This document shows positions 1 to 10,744 of a stretch of 64,000 bases of DNA, piece after piece (within the stretch, counting starts at the first letter, position 1; each line of letters begins with the position of its first letter). Under the pieces are notes generated by a model, which was not told where the DNA came from, ran no database searches, and worked only from the letters and a program-made list of their open reading frames with translations. A program made the translations under genes and the position numbers. The stretch is taken from positions 31,443,256 through 31,507,255 of the forward strand of contig OY998184.1 in assembly GCA_963921935.1 (NCBI GenBank), given 5' to 3'. Source of the DNA: Galeruca laticollis (taxonomy: Eukaryota; Arthropoda; Insecta; Coleoptera; Chrysomelidae).

Positions 1-1502
1 ACGGTTTAAGGGTTTGAGGAATTTTTTGGGATGTTAATTTATTCATTCTAGGTTGAGTTTTAAAAATACTTGAATCAATATATGTATTTGCTTTTTCAAA
101 TTAAAATATAAATCGTTAAGTAGGAAGAAAAATAATGAAACGTTTCTTTTTCTCGATCAATCTTCTGTTATTGCTAAATTAATGTTCCACAAAATAAAAG
201 ATCAAATATTCAGATAAGGTTGTTCTGCTACTAAAAAGATGAAAAAATATATCAAAAAGTGGTGTTTGTAAGCCCAGTCATGAAGAAGTAGAAAAAATAG
301 CTTTAAATTTTTCATCAAAAATTGTATAAATAAATAATAATTATTTATACAATCCAACAGCCTTAAGTAGTTTGTTTTTGCTTTGTTAAATATTCATATT
401 TCCTTATGACAACAGATACAGTGGTCAACAGTATTTTCCTAGTTTCTTCTTTGATCAACGTGATAATTGCATTGCTATTGCATTTTTTTAAATCTCAGTT
501 AACCAGATAATCTGGTAGTATTCGCTGTCAAATATAACGACTGTTACATGATTTTTTGTTGTTACTATATCAATTGTCGTCGATATAGCAATAATTGGAA
601 ATTGATGGATACAACGAGTAAGAAGAAAAATTATATTATTGTTGATCCTACTTAACGATTTATATTTTAATTTGAAAAATGGAATACCCATATTAGTTCA
701 CGTTTTTTGAAAACTCAAACTTAAATGAGAAAATTAAAATTTCAAAATAGTTCGTTAAACCCACAAACAATATTTTTATTTCAATTAAACATATTTTCTT
801 TAGTTAATTTAACTGGAAAAAAGTTTTTCTCGACTTTTCTTTTTTGTCAGAGTAACAATGTCTCTATGGTTTAGCAAATGTGGCCGAATATCAAATACTT
901 CCGATTAATTGCCTAGCAACAACCAATTACAATGCGTTTTAATTGAAATAATTTAATATTTTTGTCTATAGAGAGCAGCTATTGTTTTTAAACTTGTACG
1001 CCAACGGATCCTAACCTCGGTCGTTTTTGATTGGTTAGGATCATCTGTGACTTGCAGCTCGCTAGACGCTAGTGGGTTGTAGCCGTATTCATGAGACGCT
1101 CAAAGTGGGTGTGATTAGGGGAGGTCATGTGGGAAATTGGCCAATGGGTGATGAGATTGTGAACTCTTACCGTCATAAACGACTGTTGAATTGGGTATAT
1201 GCTTGGTCGTTTTTTGTCATGAAAAAGTTATTTTCGTTAGATAAAGAGAGCTTTTAAGATAGTTTTTGTATGGAGCGATAAGGTTTACTTTGATATTTGA
1301 GGGTTTTGAAGTGGTGTATTTTATGTGAAAGGGACGATAAATGGATATTTGCGTAGCTAAGGAAATATTCAAGAAATAAGAAGAATGATATTTTCGTGTA
1401 TAATACATACGTAATGCGTTAATTTTGGTATACTGGGTGAAGATGAACGTAATGATTACAGGAAGAATTTGATTGTGAATTCATATTCGTACAAGTGGAA
1501 TA
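1..1502. other. AT-rich DNA without recognisable genes
   Basis: I see no coding stretch here longer than chance for such AT-rich DNA. Short open frames show no family motifs. Around 1000-1180 the sequence is noticeably richer in G and C than its surroundings and contains a short inverted pair (ATCCTAACC at about 1009, GGTTAGGAT at about 1033), but I cannot assign it to a known element. Confidence 0.6.
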
Positions 1503-1853
1503 ATGTATTGCACTAGATGCGAAGATCAATATTCAGAATTAAGACCGATAAAGGCTGGTGTACTACAGGGCATTGTTCTGTGGCAATTGCTGTATCTCCT
1601 ATACACCTATAATATACCAGTAACAAGACAAACCACAGTAGATACATTTACAGATGACACATGTGTACTGGCAGTTCGAAAAACCAAACAAGAGGCTAAT
1701 GAAATACTCCAAGGTGCAATAAATCAATTTAATGCAAGGACCAACAGCGGGCACATTCTACTTAACGAAAATAAATCAGGACATATAAACTGCACGAATA
1801 ATCACAATGGTCTAATAAGAGAAAAGTATAGAAAGTTATTGTCTATTAGGTAG
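1503..1853 (+). pseudogene. Jockey-like LINE reverse transcriptase fragment
   Basis: The translation holds the conserved middle of a non-LTR reverse transcriptase: PIKAGVLQGIVL (the PQGSVLGP block) and, about 40 residues on, FTDDTCVLAV (the FADDT block with its two catalytic aspartates). The spacing and the following KTKQEANEILQ segment fit the Jockey group. Only about 116 residues remain, with neither the endonuclease nor the palm N-terminus, and the first catalytic motif has T for A. It is a truncated, dead copy. Its downstream end abuts the C-terminal end of the Penelope-like element on the opposite strand, so one of the two probably cut into the other. Confidence 0.8.
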
Positions 1854-1863
1854 ACAATCCGAA

Positions 1864-3225
1864 CTATCCTTTACAAAAAAGCTTATGGTAATGGAATAAA
1901 TGTCTCCTGCTTTTCACTTGGATTTTGGAGAAACGTAGTCTCATTAAGAGATTGAGATATTGAGACCTATAACGATTAATTATTTTATCCACAATTTTCT
2001 TATCATAACCGTTAAGTGCAGCTATATCCTCAATAAAATTCTTTTTCTTGTGGAATCTTCCAATATTAAATGGAAAATGAAACAACCGGTAAACTAAATA
2101 ATGGAAACTATCCTTTGTATGTGGGATACAATCGAAATAATCAACCGGTATACGAGTGCATTTAGAGGCGATTTTTCTAAATATATCAAATTTTAACCTA
2201 TTTTATTTGTAACAACTAACGTATCTTGAACAGGTAACTGTCCATTATTATAGAATTCATAAGTGAACTCAATGCATGGAAATTTTGAATTTAGATTCAT
2301 GATAAAATCATCTATATTTTGCAAATTTATTATTTCGACATTTAATCTGTGGAATCTATTCATATTACTTTTTCAAATGAAACTCACTGTGAAATTATCT
2401 AGAAACAGTTAGCTTTATTCAAAAAAGTAATCTATATTTGCTTTATTTGTATCAAATATAGCGAAAATATCATCCACATACCATACCCTGGAAAAATAAT
2501 GAAACTCTTGACTAATCTGTTTCTCACAATAACTCATGAAAATATTAGCTGTAAACGGCAACAAGCAATTGCCCATAGCCCATTGCCCTTCATATTGTTC
2601 ATAAAATAGGGTTTTCTGTAAAAATTAAATATTCTGCTATTATATCAGCACCAAAATTATTAGAGTTCAGTAAGTTCTCAAGGTAATGCAAGGTCTGCGG
2701 AATCGGTACAGTGCGAAATAATGAAATAACATCAAAATAGATTAACATTTCCCCATCCTTAATTACTATATCATTCACTTTACTAATAAATTGTAAAGAA
2801 TTTGTTACTAAAAAAATATCTGGTTGGATGAGTAAAGTTTAAAATTCCTTTGATAACCATTCGGAAATATCATAACTAGGTGTACAAATCGCTCAAATAA
2901 TAGGTCTCATTGGCTTCCCAGGTTTGTGTATCTCGGAAAGGCAATAGAACTTTAACATTGTTGGGTTAATAATAGGTAATTTATATTGTACCGGTGACAC
3001 GGTTGTTACACCTTTTAAGTGTCTCTTCTACATTTTGTGAATTCACTTCATATAGAAGATTTTTTGAAATTTGGGTATAAGGGTCAGTTTCAATTAGTAA
3101 TCAACTGTTTCTAAAATTTTTTTTTTGTCCATTATAACAGCTTTGTTACCTTCGTCGGCTTTTAAATAAAAACAAAAGAATTTATCCTTCAACTTTTGAC
3201 ATTATTCAAGTATTTCTTAGACATT
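1864..3225 (-). pseudogene. Penelope-like element reverse transcriptase (degenerate)
   Basis: Read on the minus strand, fragments in shifting frames give the Penelope order: ADEGNKAVIMDK near 3140, IHKPGKPMRPII near 2920, LIYFDVISLF near 2740, a degenerate MG.CL.PFTANIF block near 2560, RVWYVDDIFAIF near 2475 (the YVDD catalytic site), IEFTYEF near 2270, and the C-terminal FIEDIAALNGYDKKIVDKIINR near 2000. Penelope-like enzymes are telomerase-related reverse transcriptases usually followed by a GIY-YIG endonuclease; here the sequence stops after the thumb region at 1864 and no GIY-YIG motif follows. Several frameshifts and stops make it non-functional. It is interrupted at 2323-2430 by a small repeat. 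Confidence 0.85.
2323..2430 (-). repeat. Family R short repeat inserted in the Penelope copy
   Basis: This 108 bp segment interrupts the Penelope reading frame. Flanking copies of TCTATATTTGC (2311-2322 with one extra T, and 2431-2441) are a target-site duplication: when the insert and one copy are removed the protein reads straight through NKANIDDFIMNLN. The insert shares a block with 14102-14196 and with the arms of the palindromes at 24273 and 29962, including GTGAGTTTCATTT and TAATATGA...GATTCCAC. I do not recognise the family; size and duplication would suit a SINE-like element or a small DNA element. Confidence 0.75.
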
Positions 3226-3443
3226 CTTACGAAGCAGCACACTGGTATAGTCCGTGAATCCAACTCTGTCTAAGCCATGTATGAAAGTTAAAATTATGGC
3301 GGATGCGCAGGTATTTCTTAGAATTGTTTACGATTGTGACTATCTTATCTAGACATTGTTTTTGTGACCAGTCTTATCTAGAAAATGCGAGAGCCAATTG
3401 TTTTTGTGTAAGCCGTAATCTAGAATTATCTAGTAAAAAACGC

Positions 3444-3483
<40 letters not shown>

Positions 3484-3747
3484 GACCGACCAGCGGAGAA
3501 GTTCAAATTAGTTTATAAAATGATTTCGACAAATAAACGAGAATACATCGAAATAGCGAACAGTTATGTGTTGATATAAATTAATAATTAAGTTTGTTTG
3601 TATATAAATTAAATGTAAGTGAATTGTTAAGTGTATATAAATTAAGTGTTAGCGAGTAGTGTTCAAATAAATTCGTAAGTAGCCATACTGTGTGTTTAAA
3701 GTTTATCCCACCCGTTTACTGTTTAAATAAATAAGAAAAACATTACA
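3226..3747 (+). repeat. 5' LTR of gypsy copy A, with TATA-region dinucleotide expansion
   Basis: The left limit is set by alignment to the 3' LTR of copy B; the right limit is the CATTACA just before the primer-binding site. At about 3448-3480 the LTR carries a run of about sixteen TA units directly upstream of AAAGGACCGACC. The truncated 3' LTR of the same element has a plain CATATAAAGG at this point, so the run sits exactly where the core promoter TATA box should be. Transcription would be expected to start shortly downstream, inside the AAAGGACCGACCAGCGG stretch (inference). Confidence 0.8.
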
Positions 3748-3748
3748 T

Positions 3749-3758
3749 TGGTGTCAGG
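3749..3758 (+). promoter_or_regulatory. Primer-binding site, tRNA-Leu type
   Basis: TGGTGTCAGG lies one base after the LTR end. It is complementary to a tRNA 3' end finishing CCTGACACCA, which fits an insect tRNA-Leu. Complementarity is lost beyond ten bases. The position and the TGG start are diagnostic for an LTR element primer site; the tRNA identity is my inference. Confidence 0.7.
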
Positions 3759-3791
3759 TGTGGGGTAATATAAATAAATAGCTACATTGAA

Positions 3792-5150
3792 ATGGCCAAG
3801 AGACTGAGTGATCTGAAAGTGACAGAATTAAGAGCAGAATTGGAAGATCGTGAGTTGGAAACGACCGGTAAGAAAAGTGAATTAGTAGAAAGACTTAAAG
3901 TGGCACTGGAAAATGACGGCTTTGATCCAGAATTATTTTTCTTCACTGATGAGGTTTCCACCTTAATCTCGACAATTTTTGCCATGGAAGAGAAGATTTC
4001 TGCTAATATGAACGAGAAGATTTTAACAATGAAGAACGATTTTTCGGATATGAAAAACGATATTTCTGCTATGAAGAATGATATTTCTGCAGATATCTTA
4101 TCATTAAAAAATGACATCGCTGCTGAAGTCGAGAATAAAATTTCGTCTCTAAAATCAGACATGGAGAATGAGATGACAACGATGGAAAATCAGATGGACA
4201 AAAATCAAGGAGTTAGAGACTAAGATTGCCGATTTAAGAACACAAGACACTTAAGCAGAAGAAAAGAAGATCGAGATCAGCAAGCCAGAAACACAATCCA
4301 AGACAGATGATATTGACAGTTTTACCCGAGTCAAGGCCCCAACGTTCGATAAGGAGATGTCGTGGACCAATAACGTAAAACAGTTTGAAGCATCCGCTAG
4401 AGTGAATAATTGGTCCGACAAGGAAAAAGCAGTGAACTTAACAATCGCGCTTCGCGGAGATGCCTTAGATCTACTTCAGACGATACCCTTGGAAGAAACG
4501 GATGACTTCGAGCAGCTGAAGAAGAGGTTGGACATGCGATATGGTCACGAACATTTGGAACATTTGTACAGATCCAGGCTGAAAAACCGAAGGCAGAAAC
4601 GTGATGAATCCCTCCAATAATATGAAGTGGACATTGCCCGACTAGTTCGATTTGCTTATCCGTTAGCACCAGAGGACATGATGGAATGTCTGGGCATCCA
4701 GGCCTTTATTGATAGCTTTCGTGACACGGATATGCAGAGGACGCTTCGTGTAGCCCATCCGAAAACATTAGTCGATGCATTGACTGCTGCTCTTGAATAT
4801 GAACCAGCCACAATGGATTCGGGATACAACAAAGGTAGGACCATACAGGAAGAAAATCAGGTGTTGTAATTGTGGCGAACTAGAGCATGCACGCAGTTCG
4901 TGTAAGCGTCCTACGACTCCTGCAAACCAAAAACCTCTTAAATGAAAAGCAGTCACGAAGGGCTCGCGGTACAACAAAGCTAGGACCATGCAGGAAGAAG
5001 ATGACGAAAGACGAACTTGACCAGGTCATCAACTTGTTGAAAGTTATGGCAGACAAGAAGCCGAAGAGGATCAAATGCCGGAAGTGTGACGAGCTAGAGC
5101 ACGTACGCAGTCCGTCTAAGCGCCCAAAGACTCCTGTAACCCAAGAACTC
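3792..5150 (+). pseudogene. Gag with N-terminal SAP domain and two zinc knuckles (broken)
   Basis: Residues 1-45 form a SAP motif (LSDLKVTELRAELEDREL...GKKSELVERLK), a DNA/chromatin-binding helix-turn-helix found in SAF-A, PIAS and Acinus. Residues 60-140 are a coiled coil built from repeated K-N-D-I-S units. A frameshift near 4205 and stops near 4250 and 4618 interrupt the frame; after them comes a Gag capsid-like domain (SWTNNVKQFEASARV through HPKTLVDALTAALEYEP). At 4862-4903 is a complete CCHC knuckle (CCNCGELEHARSSC) and at 5076-5117 a second one (CRKCDELEHVRSPS) that lacks the last cysteine. The knuckle region is a tandem duplication marked by repeated TACAACAAAG.TAGGACC. Gag would package the RNA genome in cytoplasmic particles. 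Confidence 0.85.
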
Positions 5151-5198
5151 CAGTCACACAGTCACAGGGAAAATCAGACAGGGGTAAACATCCAGCCA

Positions 5199-5474
5199 TA
5201 TAAAGGACCGACCAGCGGAGAAGTTAAGTTTAGTTTATAAAGTGATCTCGACAAATAAACAAGAATACACCGAAATAGCGAACAGTAAAGTGTTGATATG
5301 AATTATTAATTGAGTTTGTGTGTATATAAATTGAATGTAACTGAATAGTTAAGTGTAAATAAATTAAGTGTTATTGAGTAGTTTAGTGTTTAAATGAATT
5401 CGTATGTAGCCATACCGTGTGTTTAAAGTTTATCCCACACGTTTACTGTTTAAATAAATAAGAAAAATATCACA
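5199..5474 (+). repeat. Truncated 3' LTR of gypsy copy A
   Basis: The sequence from TATAAAGGACCGACC to the end matches the downstream half of the 5' LTR at 3475-3747, with scattered substitutions (for example AATATCACA against AACATTACA at the end). The upstream U3 part is absent and the Gag coding region joins directly to the TATA box. Such a junction could come from deletion or from strand transfer during reverse transcription. Confidence 0.85.
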
Positions 5475-6807
5475 ATATTGACACGTTTTTATTTGCGATG
5501 TTTCTAGATATTTGACTTCTGCACGCCTCCCGGACGAAACCCTTAGCATGGTGAGGGAGATATTGAATAGAATTTGTAATATGTACAGTCGTCACCAAGA
5601 TTGCCACCGAAAGGCAGTGTAAAATTGGAACATCTATTTTACATATCTACCTCTTTTTTGTCAAAAGTTTGCGATGAAGGATTTTCCTGGTTTTTTAGTA
5701 AATAGTATGTTCAGTATCAAAAGACCCATGTAGATTGACCTGTATGTAAATAATAATCAGCTCAATTCAAAATAAGGATGATGAGTTGAAACAATTATAA
5801 TTACGATAGGAAAAACGTAGAACTTATGTTGTCGGCCTTTCCCCGGTAACCCATTTGACTAAAGCTTGTGGAAATTGAATGGCAAACAACCGATAGCTTA
5901 TCTAGAGTTTAATTTGCCTCGAACAAAATCCTTGAGGCACGAAAACCAAACTCATTGTTGAGCTAATTTAAGCGTCAGTAAAAGAGGTTTTTATTGTATC
6001 ATATTACGTTGTTTGAATGTTTTTGCAATGGATTTTTTTTGTAATATGAGATTTTTTATCAAATTGCTTCCGAAGAAAAAGTTGTTAGCAGAGAGGTTGT
6101 CTGCAGTGATTTTAATAAATGGAGGGTTAAGAAGTCAATAGATTTAGGCCCGGTTTTTTCATGTTCTGATAAAGTACAAAATAATTGTTAGTCATATAAC
6201 TTTAGTGGGAACTTTTAATCAATGAATAATTGTTTACCATTTCTTCACCCTGGTTGGTTTGAATCCGAACTAACAAAAAGGTATTTTTTGCCACTTTATT
6301 ATGGTAACCCTAAGAGAGATGCATATATACTACAGTCCGTGTGTTGGACTAAGAGAGGGAATAAGGAAAAAAACGAAACCTGTAAATTTATTTGAAAGTA
6401 ATATAAAATTTTAAAATACAGCGTATCCCAAAAAGTTGTATACAAATGGACAACTTGTTTATCATCAGTTTTATTAAGGAAAGTCTTATTTTATAAAAAT
6501 CTTTGCAAGACTTGAAATCCAAATTGCAACTATCAGAAATTATTTTTATTCTTTCGTATACGAGGTATGTCGAAAAATATGAATTTTGTTCATGTCAAGT
6601 ACCCTTATTATACATTTTTTGGAAAAAAATTTATTTGGGAATTTTGTTACTAATGACATTTTAGGTCCAGATATTACAACTTTCTAAAAAAATTTGTGTA
6701 TAAAGTTTTTTCAGTACGTACAATTTTAAATTCATTTGTCCATCTTAATTTATACTGAAGAGTACAGTACTTTCAAATGGCATTTAAAAACAATTGTAGA
6801 AAACTTA
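5475..6807. other. AT-rich DNA without recognisable genes
   Basis: No coding motifs, repeats shared with the rest of the window or RNA genes were recognised here. Confidence 0.6.
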
Positions 6808-6809
6808 TA

Positions 6810-7170
6810 CAGGGTGTCCCAGACTAATTTATCCAGGCTATATCTCTTCAACGAATAGAGATTTTCGAATGGGATAAAAACTGGTCTATTCCATTTCTAA
6901 TACACTTTAATATGGCGTAAAAATCATATCCTAAATGTTCATCCCTTAGTTACAACCCCCAACTTTAAATTTTTTAATAGCACCCAGTACATTTTTTTTA
7001 TCATTTTAGATGTGGTCTTCCATCTTCTATTCAACAAATTTTTCAAAAATAAAATCGGTTCCTAAGTGAACAAGAAAATATCAGTTTATTTTTTATTTTT
7101 GTTCAATTAATCAAAAAAGCCTTGAAGCTTAAAGGAACTATAAGAATAAATGGAATAAAAATTGAATGAA
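6810..7170 (+). repeat. Left terminal inverted repeat of mariner A
   Basis: This stretch pairs with 10745-11117 read on the minus strand; matching blocks include CAGGGTGTCCCAGAC, TATTTTTTATTTTTG.T.AATTAAT and TCAAAAAAGCCT. Length is unusually great for mariner-type ends, which are often about 30 bp. Confidence 0.85.
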
Positions 7171-7716
7171 AAAAATAAATAAAAATAACAATTAATTGAT
7201 TAATAATATTTACATTTTATTTTCGAGTTGTAGTTCACCTGCTGCAACACACATATCGAATAGTGTCAGAAGATTTCTGGTATGTAGGTTAATCGTTCTC
7301 GATTTATCATTTTTTAATTTTTCGCATCTTCACAAAAATGTATCCATTGGAAAAAAAACTTCAATTACAAAAATGTTCCTATTATAATATTATACGTGCC
7401 TCCACGAACTACGATTTGTGACTTTTTTGGTATTTATATGTTCAAAACACTATCTTTTGTCATTTAAAATTTTGGCTTCGTAGAGGAATACATTATCATC
7501 TTCCAAATGCGTGTGCAAAAATTCACAACAAAATCTCTTATTATAGTCACAATATTTGAAAAACTTTTGCGGTTATTTTACGTCTCTGACATCGCCCTTA
7601 ATCCAGGTTGTCATGATTCGATCTGCCAGACCAACAATTATTATTATTTACGTTTTGAATAAATTTATTAGACCAGTAATAATCATACGTGTTGTAATTG
7701 TATATAACATTTCAAT

Positions 7717-9711
7717 ATGCCATATTTATTTTTACCTGAAGAATACGTTGATATGATACTGATTTATGGAGAATGCCTGAAAAATAAGAGAGTTTCTCGA
7801 AAATTATATCAAGAAAGGTTTCCAAATCGAAACATTCCAAGTGAAGCAACATTTGAGAATTTGGAACGCTCACTTAGACAGGGACATTTTCCAAATAATA
7901 AACAAGCTACAATTGAACGCAGAGTAAGATGTGATTAAAATCTTATTAATGTGATAGCATATTTACATTTTAATCCCAAGGTGTCTATTAGAACCCTCGC
8001 CAATGAAAGTGGTATTTCAAGAAGTTCAGTTCATAGAATTTCAAAAGATTTTATTTACCATCATTTTAAAGTGCACTTAGTACAAGGATTACAACCTGTC
8101 GATTACCAAAGACGTCTTGATTTTATTGCAAGAATGATAATAAAAAATAAACGGTTTTAAAGATTAAAACTAACTTTTCCGCATCTGCGGCTCTGAACAA
8201 TATTCTATCGTAAAATTGTCACTTGTATACACTTCTGGGGATATATCGTGTTAACAAACCGAACTTTCTCCAAAAATAACCAAAAATGTAGTATATCTAG
8301 ATTTATAGGACCCGCTGTACTCGCTCTTGCCAGATGAAAATCGATAGGTGGTTGACCAATATTAAATCATAAAATTGGTCACTTGTATAAACTCTGGAGA
8401 CTGTATCGTGTTATCAAACTGAAACTTTTCCAACAATGACAAAAATTTGGTACTTCAAGTACCACAGCACCCGTTGTACTGGCTTTAGTGAGCTGAACAT
8501 TGATAGGGTTCATCTTTGAGATGCTCGGAATAATATCCAATCATAAAATTGATCACTTTAATATACTTCAGAGGCTGTATCGTGTTAACAATCTGAAATA
8601 TCTCCAAAAATGACAAAAATGTCGTACATCAAGTACTATAGCACCTGTTGTACTGGCCCTGGTGAGCTAAAAAACATCAGGGTTCATTTTTGAGATGTAA
8701 TGAATAATATATAATCATGAAATTGGTGATTTGTTGAACTCCGGAGGCTGTATCGTGCTAACAAACTGAAATTTCTCAAAAAATGACAAAAATATCGTAC
8801 TTCATGTACCATAGCACCCGTTGTACTGGCTCTGGTGAGCTGAAAATCAATAGGGTTCATTTGTGACATGTCCTTCACAATATTCAATCATAAAATTGGT
8901 GACTTCTTGCACTCCGGAGGCTGTATCGTGCTAACAAGGCATACACACAGGATTTTTTCTCTAAAAACCATTTTTCCGTGTTGTTGTTGATGGAAATCGT
9001 GAAAATAACTCAACATTTTTTTTCAAAATTTCAACTTTTTTTGGGGTAAGCTAATACTTTTCTCTCATATTAGATAGGTTGGGCGGAAAAGTAATGATGA
9101 TGATCCACTTTTTTTACCAAAAATATTGTGGAGCGATGAGGCTAAATTTCACAATAATGGTGTAGTCAACCGTCACAATTCAAATTATTGGTCTCCCGTG
9201 AACCCACATTGGATAATGGACACAAAATTTCAAAATATTTGGGGTATAAATGTGTGGTGCGGTTTATTCAATGGCCGTGTTATAGGTCCTTACTTTTTTA
9301 ACGGAACAGGTGATCGATATTTGAATTTCCTAGAAAACATACTTCCCGATTTGCTAGAAGATATTTTCTTAATGAACGTCAAGAAATGTGGTGGCAACAA
9401 GACGGAGCTCCTCCAAACAATGCTAGAATCGTTAGCGACTACCTACAAAACCGTTTCGATAACCACTGGATAGCAAACAACTCTCCAGAAATTATGTGTT
9501 CACCTGATTTGTCACCTCTTGACTTTATCTTTTGGGGAGTGATAAAAGATATTGTTTATCAATCAAAACCACAATATGTAGACGAATTAAAAGACAAGTA
9601 ATTCGACAAATTACTCCTGCAATTATTCAAGCCACATGTACAAGAAACCGTCTAGCACGATTTAAAATGTGTGTTGTAGAAGGTGGACTACAATTCGAAC
9701 ATCTAATGTAA
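7717..9711 (+). pseudogene. DD39D mariner transposase, split by X insertion
   Basis: The N-terminal part (7717-8145) carries the paired helix-turn-helix region (GISRSSVHRISKD) and one in-frame stop at 7936. The C-terminal part starts at 9093 and holds LPKILWSDEAKF (first catalytic Asp), WWQQDGAPPNNA (second) and SPDLSPLDFIFWG (third). Thirty-nine residues separate the second and third aspartates, hence DD39D. Removing the X repeat rejoins ...FIARMIIK with NDDDPLFLPKILW in frame. A frameshift near 9380 and another near 9595 precede the true end, VVEGGLQFEHLM, with stop at 9709-9711. The enzyme would cut and paste the element in the nucleus; this copy cannot be active. Confidence 0.9.
8149..9092 (-). 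repeat. X repeat, copy 1, with 173 bp tandem array
   Basis: The 944 bp insert sits inside the mariner A transposase frame. The bases AAT at 8146-8148 and 9093-9095 look like a 3 bp duplication (ATT on the other strand). Read on the minus strand it starts ACTTTTCCGCCCAACCTATC and ends CTTTAAAACCGTTT. Inside are repeated units of about 173 bp, marked by CGTG(C/T)TAACAA at about 8251, 8411, 8585, 8758 and 8931. The first interval is shorter (160). There is no open frame of note. Confidence 0.85.
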
Positions 9712-9737
9712 ATAATATTAATTAGTTAATTGTTATT

Positions 9738-10740
9738 TTCACTTTTCCGCCAACCTATCTAATATGCGAGAAAAGTATTGGTTTACCCACAAAAAAGTTG
9801 GAAATTTGAAATTTTTTTTTTTAGTTATTTTTACGTTATCCATCAACAACAACACGAAAAAATGGTTTTTAGAAAAAAAATCCTGTGTGTATGTCGTCGT
9901 CGTCGTCGTTGTCGTCGGCCACGTTTCCTTGCAAGTCTTGTTAGCACGATACAGCCTCCAGAGTGCAATAAGTCACCAATTTTATGATGGAATATTGTTA
10001 AGGACATTTCACAGATGAACCCTATTGATTTTCAGCTCGCCAGAGCCAGTACAACGGGTGCTATGGTACTTGAAGTACGACATTTTGTCGTTTTTCGAGA
10101 AATTTCAGTTTGTTAGCACGATACAGCCTCCGGAGTTCAACAAGTCACCAATTTTATGATTGAATATTATTTCGGGCATCTCAGTGATGAACCCTATTGA
10201 TTTTCAGCTCACCAGAGCCAATACAACCGGTGCTACAGTACTTTAAGTACGATATTTTTGTCATTTTTGGAGAAGTTTCAGTTTGTTAGCACGATACAGC
10301 CTCCGGAATATATACAAGTGATGGATTTTATGATTGGATATTATTCAGAGCATCATAAAGATGAACCCTATTGATATTGAGCTCACTAAAGCCAGTATAA
10401 CGGGTGCTGTGGTACTTGAAGTACCAAATTTTTGTCATTTTTGGAGAATTTTCAGTTTGTTAGCACGATACAGCCTCCAGAGAGTATACGATTGATCAAC
10501 TTTATGAATAAGTATTGTTCGAGGTGTCTCACAGATGTACCCTATTGATTTTCAGTTGACTAGAGCGAGTACAGCGGGTCCTATAAAACTAGATATACTA
10601 AATTTTTGGTTATTTTTGGAGAAATTTCGGTTTGTTAGCACGATACATCCCCCGAAGTGTATACAAGTAACAATTTTATGATAGAATATTGTTCAGGGCC
10701 ACAGATGCGGAAAAGTTAGTTTTGATCTTTAAAACCGTTC
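9738..10740 (+). repeat. X repeat, copy 2 (opposite orientation)
   Basis: This is the inverted counterpart of copy 1 and lies between the mariner A gene and its right terminal repeat. TTAGCACGATACAGCCTCC recurs at 9941, 10113, 10286, 10460 and 10635, that is every 172-175 bp, giving four full units. Each unit contains the short palindrome-like GGTACTTGAAGTAC. Upstream of the array is a run of CGTCGT at about 9891-9920. ATT flanks both sides (9735-9737 and 10741-10743). Confidence 0.85.
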
Positions 10741-10744
10741 ATTT

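Larger units (their letters stand above)
3226..5474 (+). mobile_element. Gypsy-type LTR retrotransposon, copy A (internally deleted)
   Basis: The element has a 5' LTR, a tRNA primer-binding site, a broken gag gene, and the downstream part of a second LTR. All of pol is missing: sequence after the second Gag zinc knuckle jumps directly to the TATA box of the 3' LTR. The LTR is homologous to the 3' LTR of copy B at 51711-52167 (shared CACACTGGT start region, TCCGTGAATCC / TCCCTGAATCC, and the terminal AACATTACA). The exact 5' boundary is approximate because it lies against the Penelope relic. Confidence 0.85.

Noticed and set aside
1009..1041. Short inverted pair around a GC-richer patch considered as a tRNA-derived SINE promoter
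   Set aside because: No A or B box consensus and no tail or duplication visible.
3303..3518. Plus-strand open frame inside the 5' LTR
   Set aside because: Includes the TA run and LTR promoter sequence; no conservation with the other LTR.
9764..10018. Open frames through the CGTCGT run of X copy 2 (poly-Val or poly-Arg)
   Set aside because: They are produced by a trinucleotide repeat and the 173 bp array; the same frames are not kept in X copy 3.
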